From the NCBI GenBank assembly GCA_023260355.1, contig JALQVJ010000101.1, positions 1 to 8,156 of the forward strand: 8,156 nucleotides of DNA, in the 5' to 3' direction. This DNA is from Burkholderiaceae bacterium. Lineage in GTDB: Bacteria; Pseudomonadota; Gammaproteobacteria; Burkholderiales; Burkholderiaceae_C. Below, one piece after another: positions 1-6,403 of this stretch. Position 1 is the first letter of the stretch. Each line of letters opens with the position of its first letter. The notes beneath the pieces are model-generated. The model was not told the DNA's origin and did no database searches. It was given only the letters and a program-made list of their open reading frames with translations. The position numbers and the translations under genes were made by a program.

Positions 1-288
1 AACATCAAGATTCAATTCCTGATTAACTAACTTTTCAATATTAACCTTTTCGGCTATATTCTTGATCTCATTTAGCTCATCTATTTGATTCTGTATTTTA
101 GATTTATCAACACCATCTTCATTCAATTTTTGTTCAAGTGAGAAAATCATTTTATTTAACTCACTCTTCTCCAATAAAGTTTCTGGTGAAATACAATATT
201 GCATGATTAAATGCGGATATAGGGAATTTAAGTCAAAGTTGACAACATAATTATAAATTCCTGGAACTGGCTCCTTAACATAGGCACC
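1..288 (-). CDS. Phage-type family B DNA polymerase, internal fragment
   Basis: This is an open frame of 96 codons without start or stop, running off the left edge. It reads GAYVKEPVPG, then DLNSLYPHLIMQY and ISPETL, which is polymerase motif A (DxxSLYP) as found in gp43-like replicative polymerases of T4-like phages. The metal-binding Asp of motif A is codon 19 (232-234). After motif A comes a Lys/Glu/Asn-rich stretch that looks helical, as in the region before the fingers in this family. The exonuclease domain and motifs B and C are absent, so only a small part of a protein of several hundred residues is here. G+C is about 28% over positions 1-240, far below the bacterial genes to the right, and codon use is A/T-ending. 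No phage structural or replication neighbour is visible. The family call is firm; the phage origin is inferred from motif wording and base composition. It probably does not belong to the chromosome on its right. Confidence 0.8.
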
Positions 289-402
289 AAAAATGATGCG
301 GAACAATTCTTCAGACGCGATAAAGACACCGATTGATGCAATCAACGCAATCAGTGGTGTACGACTTAACCAAGGTTTGTAAATGACCCGATAGCTTGCC
401 AT
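289..402 (-). pseudogene. LivH-like ABC permease fragment fused in frame to the polymerase fragment
   Basis: About 38 codons read YRVIYKPWLSRTPLIALIAS, then IGVFIASEELFRIIFG, and pass without a stop into the polymerase frame. The pattern of a YRP-like turn, a small-residue hydrophobic helix and a closing FG resembles the middle of LivH, the membrane permease of branched-chain amino acid ABC transporters (usually about 290 residues). Only this short part exists, without the start or the rest of the membrane segments. G+C is about 44%, intermediate between the left and right flanks, so it seems to come from a third source. The polymerase family typically also has GAYVKEP at the fusion point, so a short shared GAY-like stretch may have guided the join. 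The exact right boundary is uncertain (about 385-402). The LivH assignment rests on pattern memory over a short stretch and is moderate. Confidence 0.5.
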
Positions 403-1090
403 GAGCTCCAAAACCTTTCGCATTGCTCCTTCGATTTTGTCTGCAGACTTCGCAAGATTGGGCGATGAGGTGCGTCAAGTGATCGCCGATGGTGCGGATT
501 GGATTCACTTTGATGTGATGGACAACCACTACGTCCCTAACCTCACTTTCGGGCCCATGGTCTGTCAGGCGTTGAAGCCACACGCTGTGACACCGCAAGG
601 AAAGGCGGTGCCCATCGACGTTCACCTAATGGTGCAACCGGTTGACGCCTTGGCAGAGGCGTTTGCGAAGGCGGGTGCTGACTTGATCAGTTTTCACCCA
701 GATGCGAGCGCACACGTGCATCGCTCAGTCCAAGCCATCAAGGCAGCAGGTTGTCAGGTGGGTTTGACGTTCAACCCAGCTGAGCCGCTTGACGTGCTGG
801 ATTGGCTGATTGATGACATCGACTTGATTCTGATCATGAGTGTCAACCCCGGTTTCGGAGGACAAAGCTTCATCGATTCCGCCTTGCGCAAAATTGAAGA
901 TGCGCGCCGACGCATTGAGGCCAGTGGCAAGGACATTCGCTTGGAAGTCGACGGGGGAATCAAGGTGGACAACATCGCGCGTGTCGCCAGCGCCGGGGCG
1001 GACACCTTCGTGGCTGGAAGTGCCATTTTCGGCCAAGCCAACTACCGCCAGGTCATCGACGCCATGCGTGCCGAGCTGGCCAAAACTTGA
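401..1090 (+). CDS. rpe: Ribulose-phosphate 3-epimerase
   Basis: The enzyme interconverts D-ribulose 5-phosphate and D-xylulose 5-phosphate in the cytosolic pentose phosphate pathway (and the Calvin cycle where present). The 229-residue product has the family length and a complete TIM barrel: [14 protein letters not shown] at 8-21, [16 protein letters not shown] at 36-51, DVHLMV at 73-78, [10 protein letters not shown] at 146-155, and the phosphate-binding end LEVDGG / AGSAIFG at 181-211. The expected metal ligands are His36, Asp38, His75 and Asp184, with Asp38 and Asp184 also the acid/base pair. The ATG at 401 gives an N-terminus of normal length for the family. There is no recognisable ribosome binding site just upstream, because sequence of another origin seems to begin almost at the start codon, so the native promoter and leader are probably lost. 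The next gene follows after 115 bases. Confidence 0.97.
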   Translation: MSSKTFRIAPSILSADFARLGDEVRQVIADGADWIHFDVMDNHYVPNLTFGPMVCQALKPHAVTPQGKAVPIDVHLMVQPVDALAEAFAKAGADLISFHPDASAHVHRSVQAIKAAGCQVGLTFNPAEPLDVLDWLIDDIDLILIMSVNPGFGGQSFIDSALRKIEDARRRIEASGKDIRLEVDGGIKVDNIARVASAGADTFVAGSAIFGQANYRQVIDAMRAELAKT

Positions 1091-1205
1091 TTGCTCAGCG
1101 TTCTCACTGCCCACCCTCCAAACCCGCGCGCCATGCCGGGTTGGTGAACTGCGCGACAATACAGCCTTCGGGAAAACCGCATGTTCCCCTTGAAAGGCAG
1201 ACCAG

Positions 1206-1862
1206 ATGGTGAAAACGTATGACCTGATCGCATTCGATTGGGACGGCACGCTGTGGGACTCGACCGCTGCCATCACGCGCGCCATTCAATCGGCCGTGTT
1301 TGATGTGACTGGCGAGACGCCGAGCCAAGAGCGCGCGTCCTACGTCATTGGTCTAGGTCTGAAACATGCGCTCGAGCACGTGGCGCCTCAGTTGCGCGCT
1401 GAGCAGTACCCGGCGCTTGGCGAGCGGTACCGCCACCACTTCGCTCGAGAGATGTTCAAAGTCCAGCTTTTTGACGGTGTGCTCGGCTTGCTTGACGCGC
1501 TTCGCGCGCGAGGACACACCTTGGTCGTGGCAACCGGCAAATCACGGTCCGGCCTGAATGAAGCGCTTCAAGCCGTAGAACTGCGTGGCAAATTTCATGG
1601 CTCACGCACTGCGGATGAGACACGCGGCAAGCCTGACCCCACCATGTTGCACGAGTTGATGGCGGAATTTGATGTGCCTCCAGAACGCACGCTCATGATT
1701 GGTGATACCAGCCACGATTTGCGCATGGCAGCCAATGCAGGGTGTCATGGACTGGGTGTGAGCTATGGCGCCCATTCCCCTGACTTGCTGCACGCAGAGC
1801 CAGCCCGCGCCGTTGTGCATTCGGTGAGCGAGCTGCACGATTGGCTGGTTCAGCACGGGTAA
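1206..1862 (+). CDS. HAD-IA family hydrolase, phosphoglycolate phosphatase-like
   Basis: This 218-residue haloacid dehalogenase-superfamily phosphatase has all four motifs: DWDGT at 11-15 (nucleophile Asp11, acid/base Asp13), the motif II Thr110 in VVATGKS, Lys142 in GKPDP, and GDTSHD at 166-171 (metal-binding Asp167 and Asp171). A helical cap of about 70 residues lies between motifs I and II, as in subclass IA (Gph-like). Such proteins hydrolyse small phosphate esters such as 2-phosphoglycolate, but the substrate cannot be read from the sequence. The start is supported by GAAAGG about eight bases upstream. The wording (FDWDGTLWDST) resembles the HAD protein that in Burkholderiales usually lies between rluC and a Rieske gene, rather than the Gph that follows rpe; I therefore withhold the symbol gph. 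It is followed after 18 bases by the Rieske gene and is probably cotranscribed with it. Confidence 0.9.
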   Translation: MVKTYDLIAFDWDGTLWDSTAAITRAIQSAVFDVTGETPSQERASYVIGLGLKHALEHVAPQLRAEQYPALGERYRHHFAREMFKVQLFDGVLGLLDALRARGHTLVVATGKSRSGLNEALQAVELRGKFHGSRTADETRGKPDPTMLHELMAEFDVPPERTLMIGDTSHDLRMAANAGCHGLGVSYGAHSPDLLHAEPARAVVHSVSELHDWLVQHG

Positions 1863-1880
1863 TGTGATTGAGGTGGAGGC

Positions 1881-2255
1881 ATGTTGGATTCCAGCTGGCA
1901 ACCTTTGTGCGCATCGACCGATTTGCAAAACGGCGGCCGTGCCGTGTTGTTTGATATCCGGTACGGTGGCCAAACGTGTCTCGGGTTTGCCGTGCGCCAC
2001 GAGGGAGCCGTCACCGCTTACGTGAACCGGTGTGCGCACGTGGCGATGGAAATGGATTGGCGCCCTGGGCATTTTTTTGATGAGAGCGGCCGTTGGCTGA
2101 TGTGCGCCACCCATGGGGCTCTTTTTGAGCCGGCCAACGGGCAATGTGTCGCCGGCCCTTGCGTGGGAAGGTCCTTGATCTCCATCTCATGCTCAGAGCA
2201 AAACGGTGTGGTGTATTGGCAGACGGCGCACAATCTTGAAGCCGTTGTTTTTTGA
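1881..2255 (+). CDS. Small Rieske [2Fe-2S] protein
   Basis: A 124-residue stand-alone Rieske ferredoxin-like protein. The cluster ligands are Cys51-x-His53 in CAHVAMEMDW and Cys75-x2-His78 in CATHGALFEP, so both ligand boxes are intact, and EPANGQCVAGPC (83-94) forms the proline/glycine loop typical of the fold. There is no signal peptide, membrane helix or oxygenase catalytic domain, so it is a soluble cytosolic electron carrier or redox sensor rather than a bc1 subunit or a full dioxygenase alpha subunit. The purine-rich AGGTGGAGG at 1871-1879 lies directly before the ATG, unusually close. It sits 18 bases after the HAD gene and 9 bases before sppA, which implies one transcript. Its redox partner is unknown. 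Confidence 0.9.
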   Translation: MLDSSWQPLCASTDLQNGGRAVLFDIRYGGQTCLGFAVRHEGAVTAYVNRCAHVAMEMDWRPGHFFDESGRWLMCATHGALFEPANGQCVAGPCVGRSLISISCSEQNGVVYWQTAHNLEAVVF

Positions 2256-2264
2256 TGGAATCTT

Positions 2265-3221
2265 ATGGAACCCAATGAATCTTCATCCCCGGTGGACACT
2301 TGGGAGAGGGATACCTTGAAATCACTGTTGCAGGAGTACCAGCGCGAACGTCGCTCGGCTCGGCGCTGGCGCATTTTCAAGACGTTGTTGACCTTGCTGG
2401 TGATTTCAGCCTTGGCCTTTTGGGTCTGGGGACAGAGCCACCGCCACCCGACAGTTGCAGGACCGCACACCGCTGTGGTGGTGGTGGATGGTGCGATCCA
2501 GAGTGGCGGGCAGAACTCTGCCGAAAACATCATTCAAAGCTTGAAAGAGGCCTTTGAAGCACCCAACTCAGAGGCCGTGGTGTTGCTGTTCAACAGCCCT
2601 GGTGGCAGTCCCGTGCAAGCCGGTATGGTTTTTGACGAGGTGATGCGTCTCAAGGCCTTGCATGGCAAGCCGATTTATGCGGTCGTCGAAGAAATGTGCG
2701 CGTCTGCGGCTTACTACATGGCTGCGGCAACAGATGAAATTTTCGTCGACAAAGCCAGCGTGGTGGGCAGTATTGGCGTGCTGATGGACGGGTTCGGTTT
2801 CACCCAGCTGATGGACAAGCTGGGTGTTGAGCGCCGTCTATTGACTGCTGGCGAGAACAAAGGGTTTTTAGATCCCTTCAGTCCCCAAACCCCTGCACAG
2901 AAGAAACACGCGAAAGAGTTGCTGGCAACCATCCATCAGCAGTTCATTGACGCGGTGAAGCGCGGGCGTGGCGAACGCTTGGAGGATCGGCCCGATGTAT
3001 TCAGCGGACTTTTCTGGACCGGCGCGAAAGCCGTCGAGCTGGGGCTGGCCGATGATTTTGGCACGCTCGATTACGTCGCACGCGAAGTGGTGAAGGCCGA
3101 GGACGTCGTCGACTACACCCTGCAAGAGGACTTGCAAGAGCGGTTGGTGAAACAGTTGGGTGCATCAGTTGGGAGCGGCTTGTGGGATCAAGCCAAAGCC
3201 GTGGCTTGGCAGTGGCGCTGA
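2265..3221 (+). CDS. sppA: SppA-type signal peptide peptidase, family S49
   Basis: A membrane-bound serine protease that degrades signal peptides left in the membrane after cleavage by signal peptidase. In the 318 residues, a basic cytosolic N-terminus (RRSARRWR, 29-36) precedes one membrane segment at about 39-56, and the S49 domain spans about 68-275. The catalytic Ser147 lies in CASAAYYMA and the general base Lys199 in GENKGFLDPF; NSPGGSP (110-116) forms the oxyanion region. It is the short form with a single protease domain, like Bacillus SppA, not the doubled E. coli form of about 618 residues. The gene starts 9 bases after the Rieske stop with only a weak ribosome binding site (GGA), suggesting translational coupling. 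Transcription probably ends at the hairpin near 3303-3338. Confidence 0.93.
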   Translation: MEPNESSSPVDTWERDTLKSLLQEYQRERRSARRWRIFKTLLTLLVISALAFWVWGQSHRHPTVAGPHTAVVVVDGAIQSGGQNSAENIIQSLKEAFEAPNSEAVVLLFNSPGGSPVQAGMVFDEVMRLKALHGKPIYAVVEEMCASAAYYMAAATDEIFVDKASVVGSIGVLMDGFGFTQLMDKLGVERRLLTAGENKGFLDPFSPQTPAQKKHAKELLATIHQQFIDAVKRGRGERLEDRPDVFSGLFWTGAKAVELGLADDFGTLDYVAREVVKAEDVVDYTLQEDLQERLVKQLGASVGSGLWDQAKAVAWQWR

Positions 3222-3232
3222 GCCTGCATTGA

Positions 3233-3290
3233 CCCCACACCTGAGGCACTTGATTTCAGCAAGCTGGGCCAAGTCCTGGGTGTTGTGGGG
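3233..3290. repeat. Imperfect inverted repeat in the sppA 3' region
   Basis: The arms CCCCAC+ACC (3233-3241) and GGT...GTGGGG (3279-3290) can pair with a three-base bulge. A second inner pair, ACTTG (3248-3252) with CAAGT (3270-3274), can nest inside. The element lies between the sppA stop and the terminator. It could fold as RNA from either strand. No known RNA family is recognised. Confidence 0.4.
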
Positions 3291-3302
3291 AGCGTTCGAT
3301 GC

Positions 3303-3338
3303 CAACAAAAAACCGCGCATGGCGCGGTTTTTTTGTTG
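3303..3338. terminator. Bidirectional intrinsic terminator between sppA and rpoH
   Basis: A perfect G+C-rich stem, CCGCGC (3313-3318) and GCGCGG (3322-3327), with the three-base loop ATG, is flanked by six A on the left and seven T on the right. CAAC/GTTG pairs extend the stem outward. The T run follows the stem on the plus strand (end of sppA) and, by symmetry, on the minus strand (end of rpoH), so it can stop both convergent transcripts. Confidence 0.93.
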
Positions 3339-3385
3339 ACGGGCAGCTGTTGGCCCCATCGCGAGCCATCCAGGCTTGCGGCGTT

Positions 3386-4315
3386 TCAACTCGCTTGCAG
3401 CAGCGCCTGTTTCATTTTCTTCATGGCAGCGACTTCGATTTGGCGCACGCGCTCAGCGCTGACCCCGTACTCGGCGGCCAGTTCATGCAGTGTTTTGCCG
3501 CCTGAGCCATCATCGTTCACATTGAGCCAACGCTCGGTCACGATATGCCGTGAACGATCATCGAGCAGGGCGAGGGCTGCGGCAACACCATCGCTGGCCA
3601 TGCGCTCGCGTTGCCGCGCCTCCAAAACCTCTGTGGGTTCAGCTTGGGGATCAGCCAAATAGGCAATTGGCCCGAAGGCATCGCCATCTGCATCAGCCGG
3701 TGTGGGATCCAAGAGCACGTCTCCGCCCATCAGGCGTGTTTCCATTTCTCTGACTTCTTCGGCTTTGACGTTGAGGGCCTGCGCAACCTCTTCCACTTCA
3801 GTGGTATTCAACGTGGCACGCTTGGCGCCATTTTCTTCTGACTGAAAACCTTGCTTGAGAGAGCGCAAGTTGAAGAAGAGCTTGCGTTGCGCCTTCGTCG
3901 TGGCCACTTTCACTATGCGCCAGTTGCGCAAGATGTATTCGTGGATCTCGGCCTTGATCCAGTGCAGGGCGTAACTGACCAAGCGCACACCTTGCTCGGG
4001 GTCAAAGCGCCGCACGGCCTTCATCAACCCGACGTTGCCCTCTTGGATCAAGTCACCATGTGGCAGCCCGTACCCCAAGTACTGGCGGGATACGGATACA
4101 ACCAACCGCAAGTGCGACATCACCAAACGGCTTGCAGCTTCCAGATTGCCCGTGTCGCGGAGTTCGCGTGCCAGCTTTTGCTCTTCGTCAACACTCAGCA
4201 TCGGCATGTTTTGCACAGCCGAAATGTATGCGTCCAAGTTTCCCAGTGGCGGCAACAGACCCCGGCTCTGGGTTGTGGAAACCGAGCGATTCGAAACAGT
4301 GGTCAATGCAGTCAT
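3386..4315 (-). CDS. rpoH: RNA polymerase heat-shock sigma factor sigma-32
   Basis: RpoH directs RNA polymerase to heat-shock promoters (chaperones, proteases). The 309-residue product has region 1.2 at about 24-52, region 2 at about 60-130 (HLRLVVSVSRQYLGYGLPHG, DLIQEGNVGLMKAVRRFDP, SYALHWIKAEIHEYILRNW), the RpoH box QRKLFFNLR at 143-151 that separates it from the primary sigma factor, region 3, and the region 4 helix-turn-helix at about 274-297 (TLHELAAEYGVSAERVRQIE). I chose the ATG at 4315 because AAGGAG (4323-4328 on the complement) lies seven bases upstream. An in-frame ATG at 4342 would add nine residues but lacks a ribosome binding site and leaves almost no leader. The protein is somewhat longer than E. 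coli RpoH (284 residues), as I recall for Betaproteobacteria. A CIRCE operator overlaps its promoter region. Confidence 0.96.
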   Translation of the reverse strand: MTALTTVSNRSVSTTQSRGLLPPLGNLDAYISAVQNMPMLSVDEEQKLARELRDTGNLEAASRLVMSHLRLVVSVSRQYLGYGLPHGDLIQEGNVGLMKAVRRFDPEQGVRLVSYALHWIKAEIHEYILRNWRIVKVATTKAQRKLFFNLRSLKQGFQSEENGAKRATLNTTEVEEVAQALNVKAEEVREMETRLMGGDVLLDPTPADADGDAFGPIAYLADPQAEPTEVLEARQRERMASDGVAAALALLDDRSRHIVTERWLNVNDDGSGGKTLHELAAEYGVSAERVRQIEVAAMKKMKQALLQAS

Positions 4316-4322
4316 GTGTTGG

Positions 4323-4328
4323 CTCCTT
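4323..4328 (-). promoter_or_regulatory. Ribosome binding site of rpoH
   Basis: AAGGAG on the minus strand, seven bases before the ATG at 4315. It decides the rpoH start in favour of 4315 over 4342. Confidence 0.85.
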
Positions 4329-4345
4329 GTGTTGAAGTCCATACC

Positions 4346-4351
4346 CTTATA
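4346..4351 (-). promoter_or_regulatory. Possible -10 box of the rpoH promoter
   Basis: TATAAG on the minus strand matches five of six bases of TATAAT and abuts the CIRCE element. Any -35 box would lie inside CIRCE and is weak (CACTCA at 17-base spacing, TTAGCA at 21). If real, transcription would start near 4339 and a bound repressor would cover the promoter. Confidence 0.35.
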
Positions 4352-4378
4352 TTAGCACTCTGCAATGTTGAGTGCTAA
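4352..4378. promoter_or_regulatory. CIRCE operator (HrcA binding site) upstream of rpoH
   Basis: TTAGCACTC, nine bases, then GAGTGCTAA: a perfect match to the CIRCE consensus, with both nine-base arms fully complementary. The inner edge is 36 bases upstream of the rpoH start, in the position of a promoter operator. HrcA binds CIRCE and represses heat-shock genes, classically groESL and dnaK, until heat or protein damage draws GroEL away. Here it implies that the sigma-32 gene is under HrcA control. The hrcA gene itself is not in the window. The divergent psd gene starts 245 bases away and is an unlikely target. Confidence 0.95.
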
Positions 4379-4590
4379 ACCCATCTATGGCATAGGGTAA
4401 CTACTAAATTTGCGCGGGGGGCGCCAGATTTTTTGGCCTTGGCAGCGTCCGTTTCAACAGTCGCATCCAGCTTCCGGCTGCTTTTGATTTGATTATTTTC
4501 AACACAGAAGTAGGCAAAAATCATCAATCAAAAGACAAAAGGCGCAACTTGGCGAGTCGATTCACGCGGCCATCTTGCGATTCAGATCCC

Positions 4591-4596
4591 TACAAT
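4591..4596 (+). promoter_or_regulatory. Possible -10 box of the psd promoter
   Basis: TACAAT (five of six to consensus) followed by CGGGCA, a look common at Burkholderiales start sites. No good -35 box sits at 16-18 bases; TTGCGA at 4575-4580 is too close. The transcript would have a short leader of roughly 20-25 bases. Confidence 0.4.
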
Positions 4597-4610
4597 CGGG
4601 CACTCAAATC

Positions 4611-4615
4611 AGGAG
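4611..4615 (+). promoter_or_regulatory. Ribosome binding site of psd
   Basis: AGGAG eight bases before the ATG at 4624; it fixes the start there rather than at the in-frame ATG at 4489. Confidence 0.8.
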
Positions 4616-4623
4616 CGATCAAA

Positions 4624-5457
4624 ATGGCTGTGTGGATTCAATACATCATCCCCAAACGGGCGCTGACCGAACGCCTGGGGCGTTTGGCCCAGGCCCGGGG
4701 TGGCCGTTGGACCACTGCAGCCATTCGCTGGTTCATCCGTCGCTACGGGGTAGACATGTCTGAGGCGGCTGATCCTGATCCGCGTGCTTATGACACATTC
4801 AACGCGTTTTTCACGCGTCCCTTGCGACTGGGTGCGCGCCCCTTGGGCAACAGCACTTGGGTCTCGCCGGTGGATGGGGCGATCAGCCAGTTGGGCCGGC
4901 TGGAGAACGGAAAGCTGGTGCAAGCCAAGGGCCACAGCTATACCGCGCAGGCCTTGCTGGGTGGCAGTGCCGATGATGCCAGCCCCTATTTAGGGGGGCA
5001 CTTTGCAACGCTTTACCTGAGCCCAAAGGACTACCACCGCATTCACATGCCGTGTGCTGGCGAGCTCAAGCGCATGGTTTACGTGCCAGGCGACCTCTTC
5101 TCTGTGAACCCGGCCACGGCGGCTGCGGTGGCTGGCTTGTTTGCGAGGAACGAGCGTGTGGTGTGCGAGTTTGAAACCGAGTCAGGCCCGATGGCGATGG
5201 TGTTGGTCGGCGCAACGGTCGTGGGCAGCGTCCAAACGGTTTGGCATGGCGTGGTCAACCCGCCACGCCGGCCCGAGATCCATCGCTGGGAATATGCCAA
5301 GGGTGAGGTTCTCTTGGCCAGAGGGGACGAAATGGGCCGCTTCATGCTGGGTTCCACCGTGGTGATGCTGTGGGGGCCTGGTGCGCTGTCGTTTGAGGCC
5401 GGCTGGGTTCCTCGCGCGCCGATTCGCATTGGCCAAAACATGGCTCACGCAGGCTGA
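4624..5457 (+). CDS. psd: Phosphatidylserine decarboxylase proenzyme
   Basis: This inner-membrane-associated enzyme decarboxylates phosphatidylserine to phosphatidylethanolamine, the last step of the major phospholipid pathway. The 277-residue proenzyme contains the self-cleavage motif LGST at 242-245: cleavage between Gly243 and Ser244 gives a large beta chain and a short alpha chain whose Ser becomes the pyruvoyl cofactor. The other triad residues are Asp84 in SPVDG and His141 in YHRIHMP, with spacing close to that of E. coli Psd (Asp90, His147, Ser254). PGDLFSVNP at 155-163 is also typical. The start at 4624 is chosen from AGGAG at 4611 and family length; the longer frame from 4489 would add 45 residues that do not resemble Psd. 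It is transcribed divergently from rpoH and converges on the EamA gene, so it appears to be a single-gene unit. Confidence 0.96.
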   Translation: MAVWIQYIIPKRALTERLGRLAQARGGRWTTAAIRWFIRRYGVDMSEAADPDPRAYDTFNAFFTRPLRLGARPLGNSTWVSPVDGAISQLGRLENGKLVQAKGHSYTAQALLGGSADDASPYLGGHFATLYLSPKDYHRIHMPCAGELKRMVYVPGDLFSVNPATAAAVAGLFARNERVVCEFETESGPMAMVLVGATVVGSVQTVWHGVVNPPRRPEIHRWEYAKGEVLLARGDEMGRFMLGSTVVMLWGPGALSFEAGWVPRAPIRIGQNMAHAG

Positions 5458-5493
5458 GAGGCCAGCGGCTGCCGCGCGTTCACGCCCCTGGGT

Positions 5494-5511
5494 CTGTGGG
5501 CTTGCTCACAG
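5494..5511. terminator. Possible weak hairpin between psd and the EamA gene
   Basis: CTGTGGG / CTCACAG form a seven-pair stem (one G-T pair) with loop CTTG, in the 55-base gap between convergent genes. There is no T run on either side, so it is at best a weak or Rho-assisted terminator. Confidence 0.3.
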
Positions 5512-5512
5512 C

Positions 5513-6403
5513 TCAATGCGCTGGGGGCTCGGCAACGAGTTTGGCTTGCTGCCGCTCACGTTTGAGCACCCAAACGCCACTGACCACAATCACGGCGGCA
5601 CCTGACAGAGTGGCCGCATCTGGCCACTGCGCCCAGATCGCGATGTCCAGTGAAATGCTCCAAAGCAAGGCGGTGTATTCAAAAGGCGCAATGGCAGAAG
5701 GCTGGCCCCACTTGAAGGCCTGCGCGATGGCGATTTGACCGACCAACCCCATGCTGCCCAACAAGGCCAGTGGCAGGTAATCCTCCAGGCGCACCGGTTG
5801 CCAGCTGCCAGCAGAAAAGAGCGCCGACCCACCGGCCAATGCCACGAGCATCCACACGACCAGGCTCTCGACACTGTCGGTTCGAGAGAGCAACCGGCTG
5901 ATCAAATTTGATAGGGAATAGCTGAGCGCAGTCAGCATCACTGCCACCACGGCCCAGTTGAACCAGCCCGCATGGTGTGGCCGCATCGCAATCAAGATGC
6001 CAACCATCCCCAGCGCCAGAGCCGCCCAGTGCGAGCCCTGTGCTTTTTCGCCCAGAATGGGGCCACTCAAGACGGCCATCATCAAGGGGGCTGTGAAAAA
6101 GATGGCGTAGACCTGAGTCATCGGCAATTCGCGCAGCCCTTGACTGAGCGACCAGATCATCAAGACACCCAGCAAGCCGCGCACAGCGTGAAGCTGCCAG
6201 CGCACGCGAAAGAGGCTAGAAAACGCACCACGCCACATCACCCAAAGCAGAGCTAGCGGCAAGCTGGAGAGCCCACGCAGCGTCACCACCTGCATGGAAG
6301 AGTAGTGCGCACTGAGAATTTTGATGCACGCATCCAATACCCCAAAGGCACCCATCGCGATGCAGAGATAGAGCGCACCTTTGAGGTTGTGTTTGGCGGT
6401 CAT
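5513..6403 (-). CDS. EamA/DMT-superfamily permease
   Basis: A 296-residue inner-membrane protein with about ten hydrophobic segments in two EamA repeats (about 9-140 and 149-281). Repeat 1 ends with GPILGEKAQG and GMVGILIAMRP; repeat 2 contains APFEYTALLWSISLD and ends GAAVIVVSGVWVLKRE, the usual family signature. The short Lys/Arg-rich tail is probably cytosolic. DMT permeases move small metabolites or drugs, such as amino acids, purines or S-adenosylmethionine; the substrate here is not readable. The start is the ATG at 6403, where ATGA overlaps the amn stop and GAGGTGG (6411-6417 on the complement) lies seven bases upstream. The reading frame stays open back to 6859, but that part is antisense-like noise within amn. 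As last gene of the gor-amn operon, a nucleobase- or purine-related cargo is a guess only. Confidence 0.92.
   Translation of the reverse strand: MTAKHNLKGALYLCIAMGAFGVLDACIKILSAHYSSMQVVTLRGLSSLPLALLWVMWRGAFSSLFRVRWQLHAVRGLLGVLMIWSLSQGLRELPMTQVYAIFFTAPLMMAVLSGPILGEKAQGSHWAALALGMVGILIAMRPHHAGWFNWAVVAVMLTALSYSLSNLISRLLSRTDSVESLVVWMLVALAGGSALFSAGSWQPVRLEDYLPLALLGSMGLVGQIAIAQAFKWGQPSAIAPFEYTALLWSISLDIAIWAQWPDAATLSGAAVIVVSGVWVLKRERQQAKLVAEPPAH

Larger units (their letters stand above)
4379..4623. other. Intergenic region between divergent rpoH and psd
   Basis: No gene is supported here. It holds a C/G run at 4412-4425, an A+T-rich stretch around 4485-4540, the probable psd -10 box and the psd ribosome binding site. 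An open frame entering from 4489 is only an upstream extension of psd without family resemblance. Confidence 0.6.

Noticed and set aside
311..625. Minus-strand frame of 104 codons spanning the left junction
   Set aside because: It crosses the composition break and overlaps rpe antisense, with no family resemblance; the LivH/polymerase frame is a different frame.
1121..1142. Hairpin AACCCG / CGGGTT after rpe
   Set aside because: Only six pairs with a ten-base loop and no T run; too weak to call a terminator.
725..1285. Minus-strand frame of 186 codons over rpe and the HAD gene
   Set aside because: Antisense shadow of two confident genes, with a low-complexity sequence and no recognisable motif.
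4316..4342. Longer start for rpoH at 4342
   Set aside because: No ribosome binding site before 4342, while AAGGAG is ideally placed for 4315; the -10 candidate would leave almost no leader.
4412..4425. G run GCGCGGGGGGCGCC as a possible operator or quadruplex
   Set aside because: A single G run cannot form a quadruplex alone, and the arms do not make a proper palindrome.
4489..4623. Longer start for psd
   Set aside because: The extra 45 residues do not resemble Psd, and a good ribosome binding site supports the ATG at 4624.
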